DNA from: Planctomycetota bacterium | GTDB taxonomy: Bacteria; Planctomycetota; UBA1135; GCA-002686595 | Reading direction: 5' to 3' | DNA length: 64,000 bases | Assembly: GCA_023150475.1 (NCBI GenBank) | Contig: JAKLKU010000002.1 | Location: 124,001 to 188,000, forward strand | Shown: positions 55,788 through 64,000 of the stretch, one piece after another | How positions within the stretch are numbered: position 1 is the first letter of the stretch | Layout: every line of letters begins with the position of its first letter | Translations under genes and position numbers: made by a program | The notes under the pieces: generated by a model | The model's database searches: none | What the model was told of the DNA's origin: nothing | What the model saw: the letters and a program-made list of their open reading frames with translations, nothing else

Positions 55788-57440
55788 ATGCGAGTGGAAG
55801 AGTCGAAGGGCAAGCACGTCTTGCTGGTCGGATTCCAAGACCAGGACAACCTCGGTCTGCGCTACCTGGCGTCGTCGATCCGCCGCGCGGGGTTCGTGCC
55901 ACGCATCGTCACGTACCGTTCCGATCCGTCGGAGCTCGTGTCGCTGGCGCGCGAGCTCGAGCCGCTCGCGATCGGCTTCTCGCTGATCTTCCAGTACATG
56001 GCGCCGAACTTCGGCGCCGTGATCGCCGCGCTGCGCGAAGCCGGAGTGGCCGCCCACGTCACGATGGGCGGCCACTACCCGAGCTTCGACTACGCGGAGG
56101 TCCTGGAACGCATGCCCGGGCTCGACTCGATCGTGCGCTTCGAGGGCGAGCAGACGCTGGTCGAGTTGCTGCAGACGCTCGCGACCGGCGCGGATTGGCG
56201 CGCCGTGCACGGACTCGCGTTCCGTGAGGGCGAAAGCGCTTCGACGAGCGGCGTGCGCCACTCGCTCGACGATCTCGATGCGTTGCCGTGGCCCGAGCGA
56301 ATGGACGTCGACTACGAAGCGCAAGCGCTGCCGACCGCTTCCGTGCTCGGCAGCCGCGGCTGTCCGTGGGATTGCTCGTTCTGCAGCATTCGCCCGTTCT
56401 ACGAAGCCCAGCCGGGTCCGCTGCGTCGCTTGCGCAAGCCCGCGGCGATCGCGGACGAGCTGCTGGCTCTGCACCAGATCCGCGGCGTGCGCGTCTTCCT
56501 CTTCCAGGACGACGACTTCCTCGGCGGCGGCAAACGTGCTCGTGCGTGGGCCTGCGAAGTCGCGGACGAGATCCTCGCGCGCGGCCTCGGCGGCAAGATC
56601 GCCTTCAAGATCAGCGCTCGCTCGGACGAGATCCACCGCGACGACATCGTCCGCCTGAAGGAAGCCGGGCTGACGCACGTGTACATGGGCGTCGAGTCGG
56701 GTGACGAAACCGGACTGCTGCACCTCAGCAAGCGCCTGCAGCCGACGGCGCACCTGCACGCGGCCGATGTGTTGCGCGCCGAGGGGCTCTCGTTCGACTT
56801 CGGGTTCATGTTGCTCGAGCCGCAGAGCACGTTCGACATCGTGCGGAACAACGTCGACTTCCTCGACGCGTTCGTCGGCGATGGTTGGACCGTCGCGAGC
56901 TTCTGCCGCATGCTCCCGTACGCTGGCGCGCCGATCGCGAAGCAGCTCGCCGCGGAAGGCCGCCTGCTCGGCACGCCCTTCGAGCCCGACTATCGTTTCC
57001 TCGACCCGCGGCTCGACCTCTTCTACGAGTGGCTGTTGCGCACGTTCCACGAACGCAACTTCACGAACCGAGGTCTGTGCCACTTGCTGAAGTCGCTCAA
57101 CTTCGAGGCGCGCCTGCGACTCGGTTCACTCAACGTCTGCACCGACTTCGACCGTTCGTGGGCCATGCACCTGACGGCGATCGCGAACGGCAGCGCGACG
57201 AACACGTTGAGGCGCGCGATCGAACACGTCTCCTCGCACTCGCTCGAGGAGTTGCGGGCCGAACCGGAGTTCCTCGACTCGCTCACGACCGCCGAGAAGG
57301 CCGCGGAGCGCGCCTTGACCGAGCGTGTGGTCGAATTCTACTGGTCGATCCAGACCCGCAGCCGCGAGGCTCTCGCGGCGGCGAAGCTGCCGGGCGCTTT
57401 CGAGAACGACTGGACGCATAGTTCGAGCGAAGGCGCCTGA
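55788..57440 (+). CDS. B12-binding-domain radical SAM protein
   Basis: A 550-residue protein. The N-terminal about 135 residues (VLLVGFQDQDNLGLRYLASSIRRAG, FVPRIVTYRSDP, HVTMGGHYPSF) form a cobalamin-binding-like Rossmann domain, although the usual DxHxxG histidine is not evident. The radical SAM core has SRGCPWDCSFCSIRPF with the cluster cysteines at residues 192, 196 and 199, then FQDDDFLGGGKRA and HVYMGVESGDETGL. About 200 C-terminal residues are helical. The class includes methyltransferases and ring-forming enzymes; the substrate is unknown. GAAGGAG lies eight bases before ATG. The preceding repeat protein is probably in the same transcript. Confidence 0.85.
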   Translation: MRVEESKGKHVLLVGFQDQDNLGLRYLASSIRRAGFVPRIVTYRSDPSELVSLARELEPLAIGFSLIFQYMAPNFGAVIAALREAGVAAHVTMGGHYPSFDYAEVLERMPGLDSIVRFEGEQTLVELLQTLATGADWRAVHGLAFREGESASTSGVRHSLDDLDALPWPERMDVDYEAQALPTASVLGSRGCPWDCSFCSIRPFYEAQPGPLRRLRKPAAIADELLALHQIRGVRVFLFQDDDFLGGGKRARAWACEVADEILARGLGGKIAFKISARSDEIHRDDIVRLKEAGLTHVYMGVESGDETGLLHLSKRLQPTAHLHAADVLRAEGLSFDFGFMLLEPQSTFDIVRNNVDFLDAFVGDGWTVASFCRMLPYAGAPIAKQLAAEGRLLGTPFEPDYRFLDPRLDLFYEWLLRTFHERNFTNRGLCHLLKSLNFEARLRLGSLNVCTDFDRSWAMHLTAIANGSATNTLRRAIEHVSSHSLEELRAEPEFLDSLTTAEKAAERALTERVVEFYWSIQTRSREALAAAKLPGAFENDWTHSSSEGA

Positions 57441-57749
57441 TCCCGCGCGGCGCGAATTCGTCTCCGAACGCGCGCCGGACGCGCGCCGGACGACGGGTCG
57501 ACGCGACGGCGGGAACGCGTCCGACGTCGCAGCACCCGTCGCACTCGTCGCGCACTCGCGCTCTGCCGCTCGAGCTGCGGCAGTCGTGCGTGCCGCGTGC
57601 AACTCGAGACGTTCGACGCACGACGCTCGAAGGACGGGCCCCATCGAGCAGGCCACCGTGCGGCATGGCCCGCGGACCGACTCCTCGCGGCGCGCGCCGA
57701 AGGGCAAGGCACGCTTGCGACGCGAGGCCGCGCCTGCAACGCTGCCCGC
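57441..57749. other. Intergenic stretch, nothing recognised
   Basis: A 309-bp GC-rich region before the PAP2 gene. Apart from a short duplication of GCGCGCCGGAC near 57471-57491 I see no gene, hairpin with T tract or promoter of note. Confidence 0.5.
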
Positions 57750-58556
57750 ATGGCCGCACGACCGAGCACGAACGTCGCCGCCGCCGGGCTCGTCTGCATC
57801 CTCGCGGGCTGCGCCGAGAACCGGTTCACGCGGCACTTCCACGGCGGGCCTTGGCGCGACGGCGCGGCCGCGCAGTTCACGGCGCCCGAGCGCGTGATTC
57901 CCGAAGCGGCCGCGGCCGGTGCGACGCTCTTGCTGCTCGCGAGCGACGAGCTCGGGCTCGTCGACGACGAAGCACTCGACCATGAATCGTCGACCGGCGA
58001 CACGTCGAGCTCGGACGAGTACCGCGACGGCCTGCGTTGGACGGCGCTCGGCTGGAGCGCGGTCAGTCTGCTGCGTGGCGACCAAGCGCGGGCGCTCGAA
58101 GTCGGCCTCGAGACGTGGGCGATCAACACGCTCGCGACGCGCGGCTTGAAGGAGCTCGCCGGCCGCGAGCGACCGAACGGCTCCAACGACTCGTCCTTCC
58201 CGTCGGGCCACAGTTCGAGCGCGTTCTCCGCCGCGACGTTCCTCGCGCGCAGCGTCGACGACGCGTTCGAGGGCCCGTGGGGCAAACTCGGCTACCTCGC
58301 GTTCGTCCCGGCGGTGCACGTCGCCGAACAACGCGTGTCGAGCCACGTGCACTACCCGTCCGACGTCGTCGCAGGTGCGCTGCTCGGCTTCTTCGTCGCG
58401 AACACGATCTACGACGCGCACTACGGCGCGGAGGCAGGTGAGGACTCGGGCGACAGCGCGTCGATCTTCTTCGGCCGACGCGGCGACCTCGTTTGGGGCC
58501 TGACGCCGTCAGCGGTCGACGACCGGCTCGCGCTCGCGTTCTTCGTCAGTTTCTGA
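57750..58556 (+). CDS. PAP2-type phosphatase lipoprotein
   Basis: A 268-residue protein with lipobox GLVCILAGC. The three phosphatase motifs of the PAP2 acid phosphatase superfamily are present: KELAGRERP (KxxxxxxRP), FPSGHSSSAFSAATF (PSGH) and RVSSHVHYPSDVVAG (RxxxxxHxxxD; the serine normally before the Arg is Gln). Members remove phosphate from lipid phosphates such as undecaprenyl pyrophosphate or from soluble substrates. Because it looks like a lipoprotein with one lipid anchor and few membrane segments, it may act on periplasmic or membrane lipids. ATG 57750 fits the lipoprotein signal. It is convergent with the SodC-like gene, one base apart. Confidence 0.85.
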   Translation: MAARPSTNVAAAGLVCILAGCAENRFTRHFHGGPWRDGAAAQFTAPERVIPEAAAAGATLLLLASDELGLVDDEALDHESSTGDTSSSDEYRDGLRWTALGWSAVSLLRGDQARALEVGLETWAINTLATRGLKELAGRERPNGSNDSSFPSGHSSSAFSAATFLARSVDDAFEGPWGKLGYLAFVPAVHVAEQRVSSHVHYPSDVVAGALLGFFVANTIYDAHYGAEAGEDSGDSASIFFGRRGDLVWGLTPSAVDDRLALAFFVSF

Positions 58557-58557
58557 C

Positions 58558-59058
58558 TCAGCGCCGGTCGGCGTAGATCTCGCCGCACGCGAGCTTCGCG
58601 CCGGAGTTGCCGTTCGGTTGGGTCGTGAAGTCGTCCGCGCGTTCGGCGATGACGAGCACCTTGCCGATCACGCTGGTCTCCGGATCGTTGACCGAAAGGT
58701 CATCGACGACGAGCTCGAACGAGCCGACGCCGTTCGCGTCGACGATCAGGTTGCCGAGGTCGCCTGCGTGATGGGCGCCGCTCGCGCGCGAGCCGTGCGG
58801 AGCGCGGGTCGGATTGAAATGCTCGCGCGCGTCGGCACACGTCGCGCCTTGGCACACGAAGACGCCGTGCGCACCGGGAGGCGCGTTCTGCACGCTGACC
58901 GACACGCGCGTGCCGCCCGAGACTTCGAGGAAGACCGCGACACCGGTGAGGTCCTCGAGCGCGCGGCCTTGGATCAACGCCGCCGCCCGGCGGGCGTTCG
59001 GCTTCTCGACGAGCGCGCAGCTCGCCGCGAGGAACGCTGCACACACCGCCGCGAACAT
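58558..59058 (-). CDS. SodC-like lipoprotein lacking copper ligands
   Basis: A 166-residue Cu/Zn superoxide dismutase fold protein from ATG 59058-59056, with signal and lipobox MFAAVCAAFLAASC. Aligned without gaps to human SOD1 over the ligand region, the bridging/zinc ligands remain: His80 (EHFNP), His88 (PHGS), His97 and Asp100 (HHAGDLGN). The disulfide cysteines 74 and 158 also remain. The copper-only ligands are replaced: Phe67 and Cys69 stand where HxH should be (AHGVFVCQG), and Ala138 replaces the third histidine (VIAERADD). The active-site arginine is Lys155. It should therefore not dismutate superoxide in the normal way; a zinc-binding structural or copper-handling role is possible. 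YojM of Bacillus subtilis is a known relative lacking copper ligands. Confidence 0.87.
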   Translation of the reverse strand: MFAAVCAAFLAASCALVEKPNARRAAALIQGRALEDLTGVAVFLEVSGGTRVSVSVQNAPPGAHGVFVCQGATCADAREHFNPTRAPHGSRASGAHHAGDLGNLIVDANGVGSFELVVDDLSVNDPETSVIGKVLVIAERADDFTTQPNGNSGAKLACGEIYADRR

Positions 59059-59421
59059 GCACGAGCTCGCGAAGGCGGCCAGGTGCGCCGGTTTCTGGGG
59101 CACGAGCCGCCTGGCCCGTCGCTCGTGGCTCGATAGAGGCGTCGTCACGCGGCCGAGCAGCTTCTCGCGCAGGGTCCGCCCGGGCAAGTCACCGCGAGAG
59201 ATCGGCTGTCCGCATCGGGTGAGTCGTCGGCGAGCCCGGCGCCCGGCGCCCGGCGCCCGTCCCTCGGCGCCCGTCCCTCGGCGCCCGGACGGCGGTCGAT
59301 GCGCGCGACTCGAGTCCGTCCGCGCGGCCCCGTGAGCGATGGGATGGCGGCGCTACGGCAGCCGCGCGAGCGCGCGGCGGACACACTCGTCCGCGGAAAC
59401 ACGACCAGCGGACGTCGAGCG
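59059..59421. other. Intergenic stretch with GGCGCCC repeats
   Basis: No gene is supported between the SodC-like start and the tRNA. Three tandem copies of GGCGCCC (59238-59258) are followed by two copies of the 14-bp unit GTCCCTCGGCGCCC (59259-59286). A longer in-frame extension of the SodC-like protein would begin at TTG 59187 but would bury the signal peptide. Confidence 0.6.
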
Positions 59422-59498
59422 TGGTGGGCCATGCTGGATTCGAACCAGCAACTTCCACGCTGTGAACATGGCACTCTAACCAGTTGAGTTAATGGCCC
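59422..59498 (-). tRNA. tRNA-Val (anticodon CAC)
   Basis: On the minus strand the acceptor arms GGGCCAT and ATGGCCC pair perfectly, followed by A and an encoded CCA. The D stem is ACTC/GAGT, the anticodon stem CCATG/CGTGG with loop TTCACAG, and the T arm GCTGG-TTCGAAT-CCAGC. Loop positions 34-36 read CAC, which decodes GUG valine. A TAGAGT sequence 14 bases upstream (59518-59513 on the minus strand) is a plausible -10 box. Confidence 0.95.
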
Positions 59499-59906
59499 GT
59501 GAAAGGGCGGGGACTCTATCGCCGGCGCGCCGCCCTGGCAAGGGGCCGCGGAGGGCCCGCGAGAGGCGTGGGCTCGGCCGTCCCGGCCGCGTCGTGACGT
59601 CGGCTCCGCGCGCGTGCGAGGCGACGATTCGCCTGCGCTGCGGCGCCGCGGAAGCTCGCGTGGCTCTCCGGCTCGGAGCAGCTCACGCCACGGCCCGTTC
59701 GGGCCGACGAGCTCGCGGGCGCACGCCTGGGCCGGTGCGCGGGCGACGGCGCACCGTGCAGCTCCCGCGCAATCGCGCTCGACCTCGAACGTGTGGCGGC
59801 AGCGCGGTCGTCTCATCGCGAGCGCGCCGCGACGAACGCGCAACCTGGCGCGCTCCTGCGGCGTGGCTCGAGCGTGCGGCTCAGCTCGCGCGCGCCGCGA
59901 CCACGC
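59499..59906. other. Intergenic stretch, nothing recognised
   Basis: A 408-bp GC-rich region between the tRNA promoter area and the end of the ECF sigma gene. Short overlapping open frames occur but none has a ribosome site or protein-like composition. Confidence 0.5.
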
Positions 59907-60602
59907 TCACGATTCCGGGTCCTTGCCGAGCTTGCGCTTCAGGACCTCGTTCAGTTTGCCCTCGGCTCGGCGCAGCATCATCCGCACGGCGTCCTCGGTC
60001 TTGCCGCCCATCACTTGGCCGGCGTCGCGCAACTGCATGCCTTGGAAGAAGACGAGCGTGATCGCTTGGCGATGCTCGGGCGAAAGTTGTTCGACCGCTT
60101 GGCGCAGGAGCTCGAAGCTCTCGTCGCGCTGCACTTGCCGCGTCACCGAGAGATCGTGGCTCGGCGGCTCGATCGTCGTCGGCGTGTCGCGCTCCGGATC
60201 GATCGGCCCTTCGAGCGCGACTTCGTGGCTCGCGTCGCGCTTCGAGGCCGAATAGAACTCCGCTTTGTCGCGGATCTTGTTCTGCAGGATCTGGATCAAC
60301 CAGCGCAGCAGCGAGTCCTCGCCGCGGTACTCGTAGTTCTTGAAGTCGCGCGTCGCTTCGCGAAACGTCGTCTGCGCGAGGTCGTCGGGCTCTTCCTTGC
60401 GGCGCAACTTCGCGCCGAGTTTGCGGCGCGCGACCTCGAGCATGATGCTGTGGTAGCGCGCGAAGAGATCGTTGAGCGCCTGCGCGTCGCCGGCTTGCGC
60501 TCGGCGCACGAGCTCCTCGGTCTCGTTCGAGCGGAAGCCCGCCGGCAGTGCGAAATCGGGCTTCGGGGCGTTCGGATCCGGTTTGTCGGTGGCGTCGCTC
60601 AT
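59907..60602 (-). CDS. RNA polymerase sigma factor, ECF type
   Basis: A 231-residue sigma factor. Region 2 is ELVRRAQAGDAQALNDLFARYHSIML then PDDLAQTTFREATRDFKNYEYRGEDSLLRWLIQILQNKIRD, a form common in Planctomycetota ECF factors. Region 4 is VEQLSPEHRQAITLVFFQGMQLRDAGQVMGGKTEDAVRMMLRRAEGKL. It starts at ATG 60602-60600; TAACTT about 35 bases upstream is a weak -10 candidate. It lies downstream of ligA in the same direction, 160 bp away. No anti-sigma gene is adjacent. Confidence 0.87.
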   Translation of the reverse strand: MSDATDKPDPNAPKPDFALPAGFRSNETEELVRRAQAGDAQALNDLFARYHSIMLEVARRKLGAKLRRKEEPDDLAQTTFREATRDFKNYEYRGEDSLLRWLIQILQNKIRDKAEFYSASKRDASHEVALEGPIDPERDTPTTIEPPSHDLSVTRQVQRDESFELLRQAVEQLSPEHRQAITLVFFQGMQLRDAGQVMGGKTEDAVRMMLRRAEGKLNEVLKRKLGKDPES

Positions 60603-60762
60603 CGAGCTCGCGCCGCGGCACGCGGCGGGCGCTCAAGTTAGCTCGCGCGGTCGCGCGGCGCCAGGCGAGTGCACGACGACGCGCGTTCGAGCCACGTCTC
60701 GAGCGCGCCCGGCGTCGCGTCCTCGGCGTCCTCGGCGTCGTGTGCTCGGCGTGGCGCGCTCG

Positions 60763-62877
60763 TCACGTCGCCTCGCCGCGAGCGAGTGCGAGGAAACGCG
60801 CTTCGTCGAGCACCTGCGTGCCGAGTTCGGCCGCTTTCTTCGCCTTGGAGCCCGCGTCGGCACCCGCGACCAGATAGTCCGTCTTCGCGCTGACCGCCGA
60901 CGCGACTTTCGCTCCGGCGGTCTCGGCGAGGCGCTTCGCTTCGGCGCGCGTCAGCCCCGTCAACGTGCCCGTGAACACGATCGTCTTGCCGGCGAGCGGT
61001 CCGGTCGCCGCCGTCGGATCGGGGTACACGATCTCGACGCCGCCGGCGAAGAGCCGCTCGAGCAGCGCGCGGCTCTTCGGTTCCTCGAACCAGGCGCGCA
61101 CGGACGCGGCGAGCTCCGGCCCGACGCCGTGCACGAGCTGTAGCTCGTCCACGGTCGCCGCTTCGAGCGCCGCGAGGCTCGCGAAGTGCTGCGCGAAGAG
61201 CCGCGCGGTCGCAGGGCCGACGTCGGGGATCGAAAGCGCCATCAGGAAGCGCTCGAACGGCACGCGTTGCTTCTCGGCGATCTGCGCGAAGAGGTTCGCG
61301 ACGCTCTTCTCGCCCCAACGTTCGAGCTCGAGCAGCTTCGCGCGATCGAGGTGGAAGATGTCCGCCGGCGTCGCGACGTGTCCGTGATCGACGAGCTGCT
61401 CGATCAGCTTCTCGCCGAGCCGATCGATCTCGAAGCCGACGGTGAGCGCGATCGTGCGGCCGACGACCTGCGGTTTGCACGCGTGCAGGTTCGGGCAGCG
61501 GTAGTACTTGCCCTCCTGCACGACCGTCGCACCGCAGGCGGGGCACCGTTCGGGCATCACGAAGCTCGCGCGCCACTCCCACGTCACGCCGGGACGGATC
61601 GCCCCGTCGTGCTCGGCGTCGTGCAGCTCCTCGGGCACCGCGTCGCGCCAGCCCTTCGGCTCCTTGCCGCTCGCCGCTTCGGCGACGCCTTGGACCTGCG
61701 GGATCACGTCGCCGGCGCGATAGAGGAAGACGCGGTCGCCGACGTGCAGCCCCAGGTTCGCGACGTGCTCGGCGTTGTGCAGCGTCGTGTGCCGCACCAC
61801 CACACCGCCGATCTCGACCGGATCGACGTGCGCGCGCGGCGTCAGGCGGCCGTTCGCGCCGACTTGCACTTCGATCGCGCGCAGGATCGAGCTCGCTTCG
61901 CTCGCGGGGAACTTGTACGCGAACTGCCAGCGCGTCGAACGCGCCGTTTCGCCGAGGCGCGCGCGCAGGTCGAGTCGATCGAGCTTCGCGACGACGCCGT
62001 CGACTTCGTAGCCGAGCTCCGCCCGGCGCGAGAGCAGTCGATCGCGGTAGCCGAGGCAGCCCGCGATGCCGCGCACGCGTTCGGCGAGGCCCGAATCGGC
62101 GAAGCCCCAATCGCCGAGCGCGGCGGAGACCTCGGTCTGCGTCTCGAACTTCGCGCCTTCGCACTGCGGCGCGGCCCACGCGAAGAACTGCAACGGATAA
62201 CGCGCGACTTCTCCGGGATCGTTGCGGCGCAGCGAGCCCGCCGCCGCGTTGCGCGGGTTCGCGAGCAGCGGTTTGCCTTCGGCCTCGCGTTCGCGGTTGA
62301 AGCGCTCGAACGCGGCGCGGCCGATCAACACTTCGCCGCGCACTTCGAGCCGGGACGGCACCGCACGCCGCTCGCCGACGAGCCGCAGCGGCAGGTTGCG
62401 CACGGTGCGCAGGTTGCGCGTGATGTCCTCGCCGACTTCGCCGTCGCCGCGCGTCAGCCCGCGGACCAGTTCCCCGTCGACGTAGAGCAACGACGCGCTC
62501 GCGCCGTCGAACTTCGGCTCGACGCGCCAGTCGAGCGCGTCGCCGGACTCGAGGCCCAGGAAGCGCACGATCTTCGCTTCGAAGTCACGCACCTCGCTTT
62601 CGTCGAACAGGCTGTCGATCGAGAGCATCGGCACGTCGTGGCGGACCTTCTCGAAGCCTTGGCCTTCGGAGAGCGGTTCGCCGACGCGTTGCGTCGGACT
62701 CGACGGTGTGACGAGCTCGGGATGCGCCGTCTCCAGCGCGACGAGCTCGCGGAAGAGCTTGTCGTACTCCGCGTCGCTGATGACGGGCTTCGCTTCGACG
62801 TAGTAGAGCCGATCGTGCCGCGCGAGCTCCTCGCGCAGCGCCTTCACGCGCTGTACGGCGGACTTGGGTGCGGCCAT
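60763..62877 (-). CDS. ligA: NAD-dependent DNA ligase
   Basis: A complete 704-residue LigA, joining nicks in replication and repair using NAD+. The nucleotidyl lysine is residue 122 in EPKFDGAS, where the canonical KLDG is KFDG. The N-terminal Ia domain (YYVEAKPVISDAEYDKLFREL), the OB fold, the zinc finger CPACGATVVQEGKYYRCPNLHAC, helix-hairpin-helix repeats and a C-terminal BRCT domain (LAGKTIVFTGTLTGLTRAEAKRL) are all present. ATG 62877-62875 matches the family start. The cdd gene lies 79 bp upstream. Confidence 0.95.
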   Translation of the reverse strand: MAAPKSAVQRVKALREELARHDRLYYVEAKPVISDAEYDKLFRELVALETAHPELVTPSSPTQRVGEPLSEGQGFEKVRHDVPMLSIDSLFDESEVRDFEAKIVRFLGLESGDALDWRVEPKFDGASASLLYVDGELVRGLTRGDGEVGEDITRNLRTVRNLPLRLVGERRAVPSRLEVRGEVLIGRAAFERFNREREAEGKPLLANPRNAAAGSLRRNDPGEVARYPLQFFAWAAPQCEGAKFETQTEVSAALGDWGFADSGLAERVRGIAGCLGYRDRLLSRRAELGYEVDGVVAKLDRLDLRARLGETARSTRWQFAYKFPASEASSILRAIEVQVGANGRLTPRAHVDPVEIGGVVVRHTTLHNAEHVANLGLHVGDRVFLYRAGDVIPQVQGVAEAASGKEPKGWRDAVPEELHDAEHDGAIRPGVTWEWRASFVMPERCPACGATVVQEGKYYRCPNLHACKPQVVGRTIALTVGFEIDRLGEKLIEQLVDHGHVATPADIFHLDRAKLLELERWGEKSVANLFAQIAEKQRVPFERFLMALSIPDVGPATARLFAQHFASLAALEAATVDELQLVHGVGPELAASVRAWFEEPKSRALLERLFAGGVEIVYPDPTAATGPLAGKTIVFTGTLTGLTRAEAKRLAETAGAKVASAVSAKTDYLVAGADAGSKAKKAAELGTQVLDEARFLALARGEAT

Positions 62878-62892
62878 GACGAGTTCGGCGAC

Positions 62893-62940
62893 AGGTGGAG
62901 CGGCAAGTGGAACGGCAATTGGGGCGGCAAGTGAGGCGGC
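62893..62940. repeat. 12-bp tandem repeat, four copies, between cdd and ligA
   Basis: Units AGGTGGAGCGGC, AAGTGGAACGGC, AATTGGGGCGGC and AAGTGAGGCGGC lie head to tail between the cdd stop and the ligA start. The copies differ at a few positions. Confidence 0.85.
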
Positions 62941-62956
62941 GAGTCGGTCGCGAAGC

Positions 62957-63379
62957 TCAGCCGAGATCGGACGGGCCGAACGAGCGCGGCAGGAGCTCCG
63001 CGAGCGTCGTGTCGACGCGCGGGCCTTGTTTGCCCTGCACGTGGATCACGAGGTCGCTCGCGAACTCGCGCAGCACTTGGCGGCACGCCCCGCACGGCAT
63101 CAATGGATGCGGCTGGCTGCTCGCGATTGCGATCGCGCGGAAGCTCGTGACGCCGGCGGAGACCGCCTTTGCCACGGCGGCTCGCTCGGCGCAGATCGTG
63201 AGCCCGAAGCTCGCGTTCTCGACGTTGCAGCCCGTGAAGATCTCTCCGCTCGTCGACACCAGCGCGGCACCGACTTGGATCTTCGAATACGGACTGTGCG
63301 CGAGCACCGCCGCGGCGTGCGCGACGCGCAGCAGGTCTTGGATGTCGTCTTCCGCGCCCGGGCGAGGGGATTGAGCCAT
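62957..63379 (-). CDS. cdd: Cytidine deaminase
   Basis: A 140-residue homotetrameric-type cytidine deaminase producing uridine in pyrimidine salvage. The zinc site is complete: CNVENASFGLTICAERAAVAKAV (cysteine ligand and catalytic Glu) and PCGACRQVLREFA (two cysteine ligands). AHSPYSKIQVGAALVSTSGEIFTG is the substrate-binding start. ATG 63379-63377 gives the usual N-terminus; TTGACG about 30 bases upstream resembles a -35 box. Confidence 0.95.
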   Translation of the reverse strand: MAQSPRPGAEDDIQDLLRVAHAAAVLAHSPYSKIQVGAALVSTSGEIFTGCNVENASFGLTICAERAAVAKAVSAGVTSFRAIAIASSQPHPLMPCGACRQVLREFASDLVIHVQGKQGPRVDTTLAELLPRSFGPSDLG

Positions 63380-63410
63380 GCGCCCACGATCCCAGCGGCG
63401 GCGGCGCGCG

Positions 63411-64000
63411 TCAACGTTCCGGCGGCCGCTCGCGCGCGCGGCCGTTCGCGGAACCGTCGGCCGCGGGACGCAGCCGGGTTCGATCGAATGAGCGGCCGAG
63501 TGAGTGGTCGAGTGAGCGATCGGGCGCGCACTCGGGCGAGTGTTCGGGCGAACACTCGGACGGGCGCTCGTGCACACGCTCGCCGCCGAGGTCGCCTGCG
63601 GCGCCGACACCCGACGTGGTCGCGCCGTCGCCCGACGCCCGTTCCGGTGCGTAGCCGGCGTACGGCACGCGCAGGCGGACCTGGCGGCGACCGGTCACGG
63701 GATCCTCGCGCTCCTCGGGCTCGAGCGTCGCGAACGCGCGCAGGCCGACCAAGTCGGCGGCCTCGATCTCGACGGGGCCGCTCGTGTCGACCCCCAAGGC
63801 GGAAAGCACGCGCTTGACGCGGTGGATGCCGCGGTCGCTCCACGTGATCGCGTCCCACGCGGCGGTGCGGCCGGCGTACTCGCCCTCCGCGACCTCCAAG
63901 CGAAAGCCCCACCTTGCGCTGCCGTCGCGCGCGAGGCCCTCGCGGACCTCGGCCACGCGGCACAGGTAGGTGCCTTCGGGGATGGAAATGAAGGACTCGC
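63411..64000 (-). CDS. Protein of unknown function, 5' end outside window
   Basis: The frame is open from the window edge to the stop at 63411, so about 195 C-terminal residues are visible. It begins ESFISIPEGTYLCRVAEVREG, then RWGFRLEVAEGEYAGRTAAWDAITWSDRGIHRVKRVLSALG. The pattern of a small beta-barrel with a GTYLCRV start recalls DUF669-like single-strand-binding-type proteins, but I do not recognise it firmly. The last about 50 residues are a low-complexity tail of repeated four-residue units (SPEHSPECAPDRSLDHSLGR) encoded by a 12-bp tandem repeat. It lies 31 bp upstream of cdd. Confidence 0.6.
   Translation of the reverse strand, partial: ESFISIPEGTYLCRVAEVREGLARDGSARWGFRLEVAEGEYAGRTAAWDAITWSDRGIHRVKRVLSALGVDTSGPVEIEAADLVGLRAFATLEPEEREDPVTGRRQVRLRVPYAGYAPERASGDGATTSGVGAAGDLGGERVHERPSECSPEHSPECAPDRSLDHSLGRSFDRTRLRPAADGSANGRARERPPER
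63490..63573. repeat. 12-bp tandem repeat, seven degenerate copies
   Basis: Seven 12-bp units from GAGCGGCCGAGT (63490) to GGGCGCTCGTGC (63573) encode, on the minus strand, a repeated tetrapeptide in the tail of the unrecognised protein. Confidence 0.8.

Noticed and set aside
59058..59187. A longer SodC-like protein starting at TTG 59187
   Set aside because: It would place 43 basic residues before the lipoprotein signal, which is incompatible with export; ATG 59058 gives a proper lipobox.

Overview
The window is a very GC-rich bacterial chromosome segment of about fifty genes with ordinary housekeeping content. No phage, plasmid, insertion sequence or CRISPR array was seen. Several traits suggest a Planctomycetota-like, diderm organism. 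These are an adjacent DUF1800/DUF1501 pair, a HEAT-repeat plus von Willebrand A secreted protein, several large secreted proteins sharing a cysteine-containing C-terminal domain, an LptB ATPase, many lipoprotein signals and two ECF sigma factors. The assignment rests on gene content and recall of similar proteins, not on a phylogenetic marker.

Layout, 1-25 kb: the 3' end of ugd; an ECF sigma factor translationally coupled to a TPR lipoprotein; a DJ-1/XdhC pair; a lipoprotein coupled to a giant AsmA/DUF748-like protein; then envelope and secreted functions (methyltransferase, flippase-like membrane protein, HEAT-VWA protein, Calx-beta metalloprotease lipoprotein, polyprenol-type glycosyltransferase), mutY, a membrane-TPR protein, and a two-gene secreted module ending in a matrixin-type protease. 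25-37 kb: a TMTC-like membrane TPR protein, pyrK, argS, apt, a FliA/WhiG-type sigma factor, birA, rph, rdgB and lepA.

37-44 kb: an accessory stretch of secreted proteins (PD40 propeller, SBBP-like propeller, parallel beta-helix). A decayed copy of the lepA 3' end (39013-39225, about 92% identical to 36718-36930) lies on the far side of the PD40 gene. 44-58 kb: an alanine-type aminotransferase, Bcp peroxiredoxin, DUF1569, DUF1501/DUF1800, a signal peptidase I with a large insertion, a 787-bp intergenic region with two perfect DnaA boxes, lptB, etfBA, and a short repeat protein followed by a cobalamin-type radical SAM enzyme. 58-64 kb: a PAP2 lipoprotein, a SodC-like lipoprotein lacking the copper-only ligands, tRNA-Val(CAC), an ECF sigma factor, ligA, cdd and the end of an unrecognised gene.

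Three gene pairs overlap by the four bases GTGA. Several genes without a Shine-Dalgarno have a TANACT-like hexamer only 7-11 bases before the start codon, suggesting leaderless or near-leaderless transcripts. Short tandem repeats (12, 15, 16 and 18 bp) recur between genes and in gene tails. Many long open frames on the opposite strand are by-products of GC-rich codon usage and were left out.
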